Positions 6,990 to 14,966 of a stretch of 41,500 nt of DNA are shown one piece after another. The stretch's first letter is position 1. Each line of letters starts with the position of its first letter. Made by a program: the position numbers and the translations under genes. Source of the stretch: Bacillus sp. REN10 (GTDB lineage Bacteria; Bacillota; Bacilli; Bacillales; Domibacillaceae); contig NZ_JADHDW010000017.1 in NCBI RefSeq assembly GCF_016820555.1, positions 219 to 41,718 of the forward strand, in the 5' to 3' direction. The notes below the pieces were generated by a model. That model was not told the origin of the DNA. It ran no database searches and saw only the letters and a list, made by a program, of their open reading frames with translations.

Positions 6990-8969
6990 ATGACAGAAAA
7001 CAAAAATACTGTACCGGAGACAGTTGGAGGAGAAGAAGAAATTCTTCAAAAGTATGACAGTGAATCAAGGTTCCGAAAAATTGACGCAGGTTTTTGGCGT
7101 TGGGCGGTTTTCATTTTAAGTATCGGTCTTGCTAGTTATCATTTATATACGGCTTACTTCGGTCCGCTTGATGCTCTTCGCCACCGGTCATTGCATACAG
7201 CGATCATTGCCGCTCTAGTCTTTATTTTATATCCGGCGTTTTATAAAAAGGGTTCTAGCAACAAAGTGACGATTGTCGATATGTTATGGTCTGTAGCAGC
7301 CCTTGCTACAGGTGGCTATATGATTTTCGATTATGAAGGTATTGCTACAAGAATGTCCATCTATATGCCGAGTAATGTAGATATTGCTTTTGGGATTCTG
7401 ACCATTATCGTTGTGATTGAAGGTGGTCGTCGAGTAGCAGGGAATGCTTTGACGATCTTGACGGTGTTATTTATCGCTTATGCCTTTTTCGGTCATTCCT
7501 TTCCGGATCTGCTCAAGCATTCAGGTAAGGATTTAGAGGATATTGTCACCTATATGTATTTATCAACGGAAGGGATTTATGGCATTGCCATTTCTGTTTC
7601 TGCTTCTTACATCATTCTCTTTATTTTGTTTGGAGCGTTCTTAAATAAATCAGGGATGGGGAAATTTTTCACGGATATTTCTCTGAGTGTAGCAGGTCAT
7701 ACGTCAGGTGGACCAGCGAAAGTATCGGTTATTTCGAGCGGGTTGCTTGGTTCGATTAACGGAAGCGCGTTAGCAAACGTCGTAACAACAGGGGCGTTTA
7801 CGATTCCATTAATGAAACGCGTCGGCTACAAACCGGAATTTGCTGGAGCGGTGGAAGCGACAGCCTCAGTAGGCGGACAAATTATTCCACCAGTTATGGG
7901 AGCGACAGCCTTTATTATGGCAGAAACGTTAGGCATGCCATACAATCAGATTGCTCTTGCGGCGATTTTGCCTGCTTTCTTGTATTATTTAGGCATTATT
8001 TTGATCGTGCATTTCCGAGCAAAAAAATTAGGCTTAAGAGGGATGTCTAAAGCGGAGTTGCCGAACTTCTGGAAAGTGTTAAAAAGCGGCGGTCACTTAT
8101 TGATCCCAATCTTTGTCTTAATCGGTTTGTTAATGGCAGGGAAAACACCGCTATATGCTGCTTTCTATGCGATTGTTCTATCGGTTGTTGTTAGTTGGTT
8201 TAATAAAGAAACGCGCATGGGCATAAAAGAAATTCTTGCAGCAATGGAAGAAGGGGTTCGTGCTGCTCTTGGTGTAGCCATGTCATGTGCGATGGTTGGT
8301 TTAATTGTTGGTGTCAGTACGTTAACAGGTCTTGGTCCTAAATTGACTCAGTCCATTCTCGTGCTTGGTCAAGGAGAAATGTTCTTAACGCTATTCTTTA
8401 CGATGGTAGCTTGTATCATTATGGGGATGGGTCTTCCGTCTATTCCAACGTATATTATTACAGCGACGATGGCAGCACCTGCTTTGCTAGAATTAGGAGT
8501 CGATCCATTTGTTACTCATATGTTTGTGTTCTACTTCGGAATTTTAGCGAATGTCACACCACCGGTTGCTTTAGCTGCTTTTGCGGGAGCGGGTCTTGCT
8601 GGGGCAAATCCGAATAAAACCGGATTTGAAGCGTTGCGACTGGCGCTATCTGGTTTTATTATTCCATATATTTTCGTCTTTTCACCGGTGTTGCTGATGC
8701 AGAACGTGACTAGTCCGTGGGAAGTTGTTTGGGTGACAATTACCGCGATTATCGGCATACTAGGCTTGAGTGTAGCGCTAGAAAGATACTTTATTACGGA
8801 TCTTCCATTGCCGCTTGCAGCTTTGTGTTTAATTGGTTCTATCACATTAATTGTTCCTGGTCTATGGACAGATATTGCTGGATTTGTCGTACTATCCTTT
8901 GTTCTAGGTCAGCAAATTTTATCTCGTTCGAAAGGACAACCGAAAGTACAAGATTCAAATGCGATTTAA
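6990..8969 (+). CDS. TRAP transporter permease, fused small and large subunits (4TM/12TM)
   Basis: A 659-residue polytopic protein, the usual length of fused DctQM-type permeases paired with TAXI receptors. A short cytoplasmic N-terminus is followed by about four helices and then the large DctM-type domain, with the conserved stretches GGPAKVSVISSG, GSANV-like NGSALANVV, PPVMGATAF and MGMGLPSIPTYI. It couples uptake to an ion gradient. It forms an operon with the TAXI receptor and ends at a bidirectional terminator. With the kinase/regulator upstream this is a self-contained sense-and-import locus. Confidence 0.93.
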   Translation: MTENKNTVPETVGGEEEILQKYDSESRFRKIDAGFWRWAVFILSIGLASYHLYTAYFGPLDALRHRSLHTAIIAALVFILYPAFYKKGSSNKVTIVDMLWSVAALATGGYMIFDYEGIATRMSIYMPSNVDIAFGILTIIVVIEGGRRVAGNALTILTVLFIAYAFFGHSFPDLLKHSGKDLEDIVTYMYLSTEGIYGIAISVSASYIILFILFGAFLNKSGMGKFFTDISLSVAGHTSGGPAKVSVISSGLLGSINGSALANVVTTGAFTIPLMKRVGYKPEFAGAVEATASVGGQIIPPVMGATAFIMAETLGMPYNQIALAAILPAFLYYLGIILIVHFRAKKLGLRGMSKAELPNFWKVLKSGGHLLIPIFVLIGLLMAGKTPLYAAFYAIVLSVVVSWFNKETRMGIKEILAAMEEGVRAALGVAMSCAMVGLIVGVSTLTGLGPKLTQSILVLGQGEMFLTLFFTMVACIIMGMGLPSIPTYIITATMAAPALLELGVDPFVTHMFVFYFGILANVTPPVALAAFAGAGLAGANPNKTGFEALRLALSGFIIPYIFVFSPVLLMQNVTSPWEVVWVTITAIIGILGLSVALERYFITDLPLPLAALCLIGSITLIVPGLWTDIAGFVVLSFVLGQQILSRSKGQPKVQDSNAI

Positions 8970-8974
8970 TGATA

Positions 8975-9009
8975 AAAACAGCTGTTAGGAGTTTCCTGAC
9001 AGCTGTTTT
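8975..9009. terminator. Bidirectional terminator between the TRAP permease and splB
   Basis: AAAACAGCTGT (8975-8985) pairs exactly with ACAGCTGTTTT (8999-9009), giving A/T tracts on both sides. It can serve both converging genes. Confidence 0.88.
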
Positions 9010-9012
9010 CCA

Positions 9013-10041
9013 TTAGGTGAAATATTCAATCTTGGCTTCGGGAAAGTATTGTTCGATATAATTTCCAAAGGTTGTTTTGATTTCCTCTTGCTCTTCTTTT
9101 TTATAGATATATTTTCCAATTCCGTATCGTCCCCATTTGTATTGCCGCTTTTCTTCTTCCATTTCTAGCTTAGTCATCGGATAGTTTTTTTCGATGACCC
9201 GTTTCGCTGGTTTGGTGAATCGATGCTGAATGAGTTCAAAGGTTAGGTCTTTTGTGGCGTAGGCGGGCAATGTTGCTGCCAATGTTTGAAAGAGTTCTAA
9301 ATAACCTTGCTTCCACCCGTCATACAAATAAATCGGTGCAATAATAAAACCAAGCGGATAGCCTGCTTTTGCTACTTTTGCTGCTGCTTCTACCCGTTCT
9401 GCCAGTCTAGAGGTTCCAGGCTCGAGATATTTAATGACATAGTCAGCATTCATGCTAAAACGAAACCGTGTTTGGCCGTTATGTTGAGCATCGAGCAAAT
9501 GATCGACATGAGCAAATTTTGTGACAAATCGGAGCTTGCCATAGGTTGATTGGCCAAAAAATTCAATCGTCCGTTTTAGTGAATGAGTTAAATGATCAAT
9601 GCCAACAATGTCCGATGTACAAGAGGCTTCAAACCTTGTAATTTCCGGTGCTCTTTCAGCCATATAGTTATCAGCAGCCGCTAATATCTCTTCGGTATTT
9701 ACATATGTCCGAATATAAGGTTTGCTTCCCATTGTTGTTTGCAAATAACAATAATGGCAATGCCCCATACAGCCAGTAGCAAGTGGAATCGCATATTCAG
9801 CAGAAGGCTTTGATGTATCAAATTTAAGCGTTTTACGAACTCCGACAACAAGTGTTGATTTCGCGATCCGATATTGTTGGAAATGAGTATCGCCCGGTAA
9901 ATTTCGCACTTGATTGTGAGAAGTCGTTTGTCTAATTTCAATTCCCATGTCTGTAAATTTCTTTTTTAATTCGTGTCCTAGTGGATATTCTAGCGCTTGC
10001 GGCTCGATGTATACAAGCTGAGGAATAAATGGTTTAACCAA
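9013..10041 (-). CDS. splB: Spore photoproduct lyase
   Basis: A radical-SAM enzyme that reverses the spore photoproduct (5-thyminyl-5,6-dihydrothymine) in DNA of germinating spores. At 342 residues it matches the length I recall for the Bacillus subtilis enzyme. The CX3CX2C cluster motif is C91-M-G-H-C95-H-Y-C98, binding the 4Fe-4S cluster, and Cys141 (in EASCTSD) matches the conserved cysteine known as the H-atom donor. It is encoded 11 bp downstream of splA in the same direction, as in B. subtilis. Its presence is the best evidence that the host makes endospores. Confidence 0.97.
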   Translation of the reverse strand: MVKPFIPQLVYIEPQALEYPLGHELKKKFTDMGIEIRQTTSHNQVRNLPGDTHFQQYRIAKSTLVVGVRKTLKFDTSKPSAEYAIPLATGCMGHCHYCYLQTTMGSKPYIRTYVNTEEILAAADNYMAERAPEITRFEASCTSDIVGIDHLTHSLKRTIEFFGQSTYGKLRFVTKFAHVDHLLDAQHNGQTRFRFSMNADYVIKYLEPGTSRLAERVEAAAKVAKAGYPLGFIIAPIYLYDGWKQGYLELFQTLAATLPAYATKDLTFELIQHRFTKPAKRVIEKNYPMTKLEMEEEKRQYKWGRYGIGKYIYKKEEQEEIKTTFGNYIEQYFPEAKIEYFT

Positions 10042-10052
10042 CGTTTAGCCTC

Positions 10053-10292
10053 CTATTCTACAGCTCCGAAGTAACGGGCGAAATCTTGCTCCGCTGCTGC
10101 TTCAGATGGATAAATGGCAATTTGCTGATTAAGGGGATAATAGGTTTCATATAAAAATAGTGCTAATTCTCCTGGCTGGTCGGGATGATGTACAACTGCT
10201 GCTTGCTGTACATTAGCGGCTGTGTACGTATGAGGGTTGCGATAAATAACATAGACAATATCGCCTGCTTTGTATTGTTCGGATAGGTCCAT
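10053..10292 (-). CDS. splA: Transcriptional regulator SplA
   Basis: A 79-residue protein with the AGDIVYVIYRNPHTY and PGELALFLYETYYPL stretches of SplA, the small TRAP-like regulator encoded just upstream of splB in Bacillus. I chose the ATG at 10292 because AGGTG lies five bases upstream; an upstream TTG (10313) would add seven residues but lacks a good ribosome binding site. In B. subtilis splAB is expressed in the forespore by sigma-G and SplA lowers its expression; that regulation is assumed, not seen. Confidence 0.9.
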   Translation of the reverse strand: MDLSEQYKAGDIVYVIYRNPHTYTAANVQQAAVVHHPDQPGELALFLYETYYPLNQQIAIYPSEAAAEQDFARYFGAVE

Positions 10293-10385
10293 ATAAACAC
10301 CTGCTTTCTTCAAAAATAGCTGTATTATTAGCGTCTCTGTTTGGGAAGAAAAGATTCCTGAAAAAGTTTGGGTATAAGAAAAGAA

Positions 10386-10424
10386 TCATACACACCAATG
10401 GAAGAAATCATTGGTATGTATGAT
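10386..10424 (-). terminator. Terminator of the UMF1-type MFS gene
   Basis: ATCATACACACCAATG and CATTGGTATGTATGAT (15 of 16 pairs, 8-nt loop), followed on the minus strand by TCTTTTCTT. It lies between the MFS stop and splA. Confidence 0.7.
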
Positions 10425-10447
10425 TGATGTGGATGGTGGATATGCAG

Positions 10448-11758
10448 TTAAACCCGTATGCGGCGATGGACAAATAAACCTATTAACACAAGAATCATGA
10501 GAGAACCTAGAGCTGTTCGGCTAGCGAGATTGCCGTAATCCGCTAAAAGTAAAGTAATGGTCCCATAAATAAGTGGTCCGACAATGGCGGATACTTTTCC
10601 TGAAAAAGCAAACAAGCCAAAGAATTGTCCGCGTTTTTCTTCAGGTGTCAACTCGATAATAAAGGTTCTAGAAGTGACCCATACAGCCCCTAATGAAACC
10701 CCGAATAAACTGCCCGTCACCCAGAACATAGTTCCATTCACAGCAAATGTGCCAATCAGCAAGGCGATTAATAAGATCATTCCAACCAAGGTAACAGATT
10801 TTTTCGCTCCGACTGCTTTTGTCACATAGCCAAAAATAAAAGAGCCAATAATGCTAGTGACCGTTGATACTAAGTAAAGCATGATGAATTCCCCCGATGA
10901 AAAGCCGACAATGGCTTTGGCATAGATGGCCATCATGGCAATGGCAGTTGCAATGGCATCATTGATAAAGAAATAAACAATCATAAATAAAAAGATCGAT
11001 TGATGCTGTTTCATCTCTTTAAAGGTAGTGTAAATTTCTTTATATCCTTTAAGGAAAGCCCCTTTTTCAGCTGGAGGTAGCGGTGTTTTTTCTTTTCCGG
11101 TCAACATTAAAGGCAAAGAAAATAAAAAGAAAAGCACAGCTGTTGGAATAAATGCCTGGTGGAACTGTTCATCCTTAATGAAAGGGTAAATCGCTAATCC
11201 GGCGAGCGTGCCGATATAGCCCACTGCTACACCGAAGCCAGAAAGAAGCGGAATTTCTTCCTTTGTTCCTAAGTCGGAGAGCATCGCATCATAAAAAATT
11301 AAGCTGGAGTGGTAAAAAAACTTAGCAATGACAAATAATAAGATAACGAATACTAAAGCCGCTGGAAGACCAAATAGCTTCTGTTCAAACTCAGTTGATG
11401 CAAAAATGCCCATGCCGACTGTACATAGTACACAAATGAATGTAAAAGGAATGATGTAACGTTTTTTTCGTCCGGTTCGGTCAATCATTACACCGAAAAG
11501 AGGGGAGAATAAGACGAGAAATAAGCTGGATATAGCATTGGCATAAGAAATGAATGTGCTAGCAATTTGATTTAATTGCTCGCTTCCTCCAATTGCCTCT
11601 TGTAAATAGAAAGGAAAGAAGATAGTAATGATGTTTGAAGAGAAAATAGTATTAGCAAAGTCGTAAAGCGCCCAAGAAAGGACAGGCAATGACAGAAATA
11701 GTCCCCACGTGTACTGTTTGGTAGGCATCATGTTTTCTTTGCCTTGAAACTGAGCCAT
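10448..11758 (-). CDS. UMF1/Atg22-like MFS transporter
   Basis: A 436-residue membrane protein with about 12 helices. The N-terminal block WALYDFANTIFSSNIITIFF is the signature of the UMF1 family (vacuole-effluxer Atg22-like MFS). The loop motif GVMIDRTGRKKRYI is MFS motif A. The substrate in bacteria is unknown. The ATG at 11758 follows AGAGGTG; a longer in-frame reading starting at 11869 has no ribosome binding site and would add a spurious hydrophobic leader. It sits alone, between a PAP2 phosphatase gene and splAB. Confidence 0.88.
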   Translation of the reverse strand: MAQFQGKENMMPTKQYTWGLFLSLPVLSWALYDFANTIFSSNIITIFFPFYLQEAIGGSEQLNQIASTFISYANAISSLFLVLFSPLFGVMIDRTGRKKRYIIPFTFICVLCTVGMGIFASTEFEQKLFGLPAALVFVILLFVIAKFFYHSSLIFYDAMLSDLGTKEEIPLLSGFGVAVGYIGTLAGLAIYPFIKDEQFHQAFIPTAVLFFLFSLPLMLTGKEKTPLPPAEKGAFLKGYKEIYTTFKEMKQHQSIFLFMIVYFFINDAIATAIAMMAIYAKAIVGFSSGEFIMLYLVSTVTSIIGSFIFGYVTKAVGAKKSVTLVGMILLIALLIGTFAVNGTMFWVTGSLFGVSLGAVWVTSRTFIIELTPEEKRGQFFGLFAFSGKVSAIVGPLIYGTITLLLADYGNLASRTALGSLMILVLIGLFVHRRIRV

Positions 11759-11843
11759 CGGTTTCACCTCTTTTTCTCTATTATAAAGCTTCCACCTTTC
11801 AAAAGAAGTCGAACAAAGAAAAAATAACAGAAAATTTACAAAA

Positions 11844-11886
11844 AAGAAGCTGACTTTTGTGCGAGGCACTTATGAGTCAGCTTCTT
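11844..11886 (-). terminator. Terminator overlapping the 3' end of the PAP2 gene
   Basis: AAGAAGCTGACT (11844-11855) and AGTCAGCTTCTT (11875-11886) are perfect complements; on the minus strand the hairpin is followed by TTTTGTAAATTTTC. The 3' arm lies within the last codons of the phosphatase. Confidence 0.75.
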
Positions 11887-12382
11887 GACAATGAGAGGTG
11901 TTTTTATGAATAACGATTCCAGTTATAGTGCCGATTAGTGCACTAAAGACAATATCAGAAGGGTAATGATGGCCTACCCAAACCCGTGACAACCCGACAA
12001 GTCCAGAAAGGTAGGAGAGGATGCGTCCCCACATGCGGTCACGCAGGAATATAGCAGAAGATACAGCAAATGCTAAGAGTGTATGCTTGCTTGGGAAAGA
12101 AGAATCAATCTTAGTAGGCATTAAGATTCCGACTTTATGCTTCATGAATGGCCGCGGCTTAAAGCAAAGGCGCTTCAACAAGAAATTAACGAGTAACCCT
12201 GCAGTAGCGGATAAGATCGCTGTATTAGCCGTTCTTCTTTTTGGCCCGTCTAATACCCACTTGAGCAACAAAATAAAAAGAAACAAGTAACGGGCTTTTT
12301 TTGAAATGAGAATCATCCATTGGTCAATGAGAAAACAGCGCCCTGATAGTTGCTGAATCCCCCAAAATAATCTTTTGTCCAT
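11870..12382 (-). CDS. PAP2-family phosphatase (undecaprenyl-diphosphatase-like)
   Basis: A 170-residue integral membrane phosphatase with all three PAP2 motifs: KRLCFKPRP (KX6RP), FPSKHT (PSXH) and SRVWVGHHYPSD (SRX5HX3D), which carry the catalytic histidines. Small Bacillus members such as BcrC recycle undecaprenyl pyrophosphate for cell-wall synthesis and can give bacitracin tolerance. Phosphatidylglycerophosphate or other lipid phosphates are alternative substrates. The start ATG at 12382 has AGGGGGC upstream. Possibly relevant context: a Lia envelope-stress module, which senses lipid II cycle damage, lies 25 kb away in the same window. Confidence 0.9.
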   Translation of the reverse strand: MDKRLFWGIQQLSGRCFLIDQWMILISKKARYLFLFILLLKWVLDGPKRRTANTAILSATAGLLVNFLLKRLCFKPRPFMKHKVGILMPTKIDSSFPSKHTLLAFAVSSAIFLRDRMWGRILSYLSGLVGLSRVWVGHHYPSDIVFSALIGTITGIVIHKNTSHCQEADS

Positions 12383-12470
12383 TAAACAGCCCCCTCATAC
12401 AGTGAGTCATTACAACTATAACTTGCCCAGCTTAGCTATAATTAAACGGGGGAATGAAGAAGAAATGGGA

Positions 12471-13430
12471 TTAACTGCTGCCGCATCCCCCTCCGCATCC
12501 TGAAGAACAGCTGGAAGAGGAACAGGAAGAATCAGAGCCGCTTCCTGAGTCGCAGGCAAAGCTAGAACAGCCGCTACAATGCGACGATCCATGAGATCCG
12601 TCTTTAGGTATTGCTTCTTTAGGCAGCAATTGCTTCATTTCATCTTGATAGTTTTCCGCTTCATACATAGAGAAATACACCATAGCCGGAAGTAAATACG
12701 TATAGTTGTTTTCAGCATCCAGGCGTCTGAAAGTTTCTTTGCTGATGGTTCCTGCTTGTTGAATATCTTCCTTTAGCATCTGAAGAATCATTCTCTGTGT
12801 CTCTTCAGCTTCCTCATCTTCTTTGAAATATTGTACTAATAATCGTGTTTCAGCTAATGTTCGGAAATTTTCTAACAGTTTACCTTCAAGAGGGTGTCTA
12901 AAAAAAGGTCCCCACAATAATCGACTGTTGGCGGTTGGTTCAAATAATTGTAGATACATCCAATCAAAGAATGCTCGTTCATTCGGAATCGGGACGGTCT
13001 CTATATTAGGGGTATGGTGTAAAAAACTCCCGTAAAACTTATGAGAAAAGGCCTCATACTCTTTTGTAAACATTAACATTTCATGCCACACTTCATCGAC
13101 TTCTTCACTGAACATCGGAACGGTTTTTAATATTTTCGCTAAAATGAAGTATCTTTTTAATTCAAAAAGACGCCAGTCAAAATCATTGTCTGTCCATGTT
13201 GGATGATTTGTTAAGACGCGAATTTTCACTTTTTTAATAAAGTCAGGAGAGAGTGACTTGTTCAGCTTGTGTTCAAGCCATAAAAACTCGGAATGACACT
13301 CATTAATTAACGAAGGTGTTTGAATTCGATACAGTTCTAATGTTTTCTTCCTTTTATTGTCTTTGATAAGTGCAGAAATAACGATAAATAATAAAATACC
13401 CACAAAAAAAATTAGCCAAATCGTACTCAT
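12471..13430 (-). CDS. Membrane-anchored protein with GRDP-like domain and Cys/Ser/Gly-rich tail
   Basis: A 319-residue protein of unknown function. One N-terminal helix (about 3-21) anchors it. The central part (about 60-270) is soluble and has a block EVDEVWHEMLMFTKEYEAF followed by KFYGSFLHH, resembling the histidine-bearing core of glycine-rich-domain (DUF1399-type) proteins. The last about 40 residues are almost only Ser, Cys and Gly (ending SGCGGGCGSS), with nine Cys. Cys/Gly tails like this also end TIGR04222-type bacterial membrane proteins. The tail might bind metal or be cross-linked; nothing shows which. RBS AAGGAGG precedes ATG 13430. The gene is alone and divergent from ppaC. Confidence 0.75.
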   Translation of the reverse strand: MSTIWLIFFVGILLFIVISALIKDNKRKKTLELYRIQTPSLINECHSEFLWLEHKLNKSLSPDFIKKVKIRVLTNHPTWTDNDFDWRLFELKRYFILAKILKTVPMFSEEVDEVWHEMLMFTKEYEAFSHKFYGSFLHHTPNIETVPIPNERAFFDWMYLQLFEPTANSRLLWGPFFRHPLEGKLLENFRTLAETRLLVQYFKEDEEAEETQRMILQMLKEDIQQAGTISKETFRRLDAENNYTYLLPAMVYFSMYEAENYQDEMKQLLPKEAIPKDGSHGSSHCSGCSSFACDSGSGSDSSCSSSSCSSGCGGGCGSS

Positions 13431-13656
13431 AAAAAACCTCCTTTTTTTTGGTATAATTCAATTATAATAGTGAAGAAATCAAAATGACAGATATTTTCGG
13501 CAAGACATATACCTATTAATTCGATTGGTTTTTATTAAATTGAAAACAATTAAGGAAAAGCTCGTTCATTTGCGGTAAAATAAAGACATAGAAAATGTAG
13601 TGAACCGTCTGAGCGGGACCACTATCTATCATATTATGTAAGTGAGGAGTAGAATA

Positions 13657-14589
13657 ATGGAAAAAGTACTTATTTTCGGACATAAAAATCCGGACACAGA
13701 TTCAATTTGTTCAGCAATTGCTTATGCGGCGTTAAAAAAAGAATTAGGAATGGATGCAGAGCCTGTTCGTTTGGGCAATACAAACGGTGAAACGGAATAT
13801 GCTTTAGAGAAATTTGGAGCAGAAGTGCCGCGTCTGATTGATAAAGCAGCTTCAGAAGTAAATAAAGTGATTTTAGTGGATCACAATGAGCGCCAGCAAA
13901 GCGTTGATGATATCGAAGAAGTGCGTATTTTGGAAGTGATCGATCATCATCGTATCGCTAACTTTGAAACAAGTGATCCTCTATATTATCGTGCAGAGCC
14001 AGTTGGGTGTACGGCTACGATTTTAAATAAAATGTATAAAGAAAATGGTGTATCCATTCAAAAAGATATTGCGGGTTTAATGCTGTCTGCGATTATTTCT
14101 GATACTTTATTATTTAAGTCGCCCACTTGCACAGAGGAAGATGTGAAAGCGGCGAGCGAACTTGCTGACATTGCTGGAGTAGATGCAGAAGAGTATGGCC
14201 TAGCGATGTTGAAAGCTGGTGCAGACCTTAGTGACAAGTCTGTAGAGGAACTAATTTCCCTTGATGCGAAAGTGTTTCCAATGGGTAGCCGTAAAGTAGA
14301 AGTTGCTCAAGTTAACGCGGTGGATACAGCGGATGTACTCGTGCACAAAGCCGAAATTGAAGCGGCGCTGAATCGCACGGTTGATGAAAAAGGACTAGAT
14401 TTATTCTTGTTTGTTGTAACGGATATCTTAAACAGTAATTCTGTAGCACTTGCAGTGGGGAAAGATCAAGCTGCAGTTGAAAAAGCATTTAACGTGCAAT
14501 TACAAGATAACACGGCTCTTCTGGAGGGCGTTGTTTCTCGTAAAAAGCAGATCGTTCCTCCATTGACAGATACGTTAAAAGATATGTAA
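13657..14589 (+). CDS. ppaC: Manganese-dependent inorganic pyrophosphatase (family II)
   Basis: A 310-residue DHH-family enzyme that hydrolyses pyrophosphate to phosphate. The metal-site motifs are present: [10 protein letters not shown] at the N-terminus (His8, Asp12, Asp14), LVDHNE (about 74-79), VIDHHRI (about 96-102) and the C-terminal SRKKQI (DHHA2) block that binds substrate. Length matches the B. subtilis enzyme. ATG 13657 follows GAGGAG; an in-frame GTG at 13642 is upstream of that site and rejected. A terminator follows. Confidence 0.96.
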   Translation: MEKVLIFGHKNPDTDSICSAIAYAALKKELGMDAEPVRLGNTNGETEYALEKFGAEVPRLIDKAASEVNKVILVDHNERQQSVDDIEEVRILEVIDHHRIANFETSDPLYYRAEPVGCTATILNKMYKENGVSIQKDIAGLMLSAIISDTLLFKSPTCTEEDVKAASELADIAGVDAEEYGLAMLKAGADLSDKSVEELISLDAKVFPMGSRKVEVAQVNAVDTADVLVHKAEIEAALNRTVDEKGLDLFLFVVTDILNSNSVALAVGKDQAAVEKAFNVQLQDNTALLEGVVSRKKQIVPPLTDTLKDM

Positions 14590-14605
14590 GCATGACAAGA
14601 AAGTA

Positions 14606-14640
14606 AGGCTTCTCCATGGGATGTGGAGGAGCTTTTTTAT
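14606..14640 (+). terminator. Terminator of ppaC
   Basis: GCTTCTCCA-n7-TGGAGGAGC with a TTTTTT tail just after the stop codon. Confidence 0.85.
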
Positions 14641-14836
14641 GTTTTAAATTAAATAGGTAGGTTTAATCATATATGTTCAACTTGTTCAATCGACATAAGA
14701 ATGTTTATTTGGATACGCTGTTGATTTTTCTAACTAGATAGGATGTGATGATGTCGGAAAATCAATTTAGATTTGTGTGGATTTTACCATCTTTAATTAT
14801 TTGAAAATATTTAAATGTTACAAAAATTTATAAAAA

Positions 14837-14865
14837 TTGACAATTTAATCTAAAAAAATTATAAT
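14837..14865 (+). promoter_or_regulatory. Consensus sigma-A promoter of the POT transporter
   Basis: TTGACA (14837-14842), 17-bp spacer, TATAAT (14860-14865), all consensus. Transcription would start near 14872, leaving a leader of about 95 nt that can form a bulged hairpin (14889-14942, TGCACTCTCT with AGAGAAGTGCA) just ahead of the ribosome binding site. Confidence 0.85.
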
Positions 14866-14966
14866 AATATAGTTTATATTTATTATATTGCACTCTCTTT
14901 ATTTTTAATTTTTAGACAATACTGTAAATATAGAGAAGTGCAGAAACGTTTGAAAGGAGCTGCAAT

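Noticed and set aside
10409-10446. Sigma-G promoter for splAB (TGCATA, 18 bp, CATACAT on the minus strand)
   Set aside because: The -35 matches well, but the -10 overlaps the MFS terminator hairpin and differs from CATACTA at its last two bases, so it is not supported enough to annotate.
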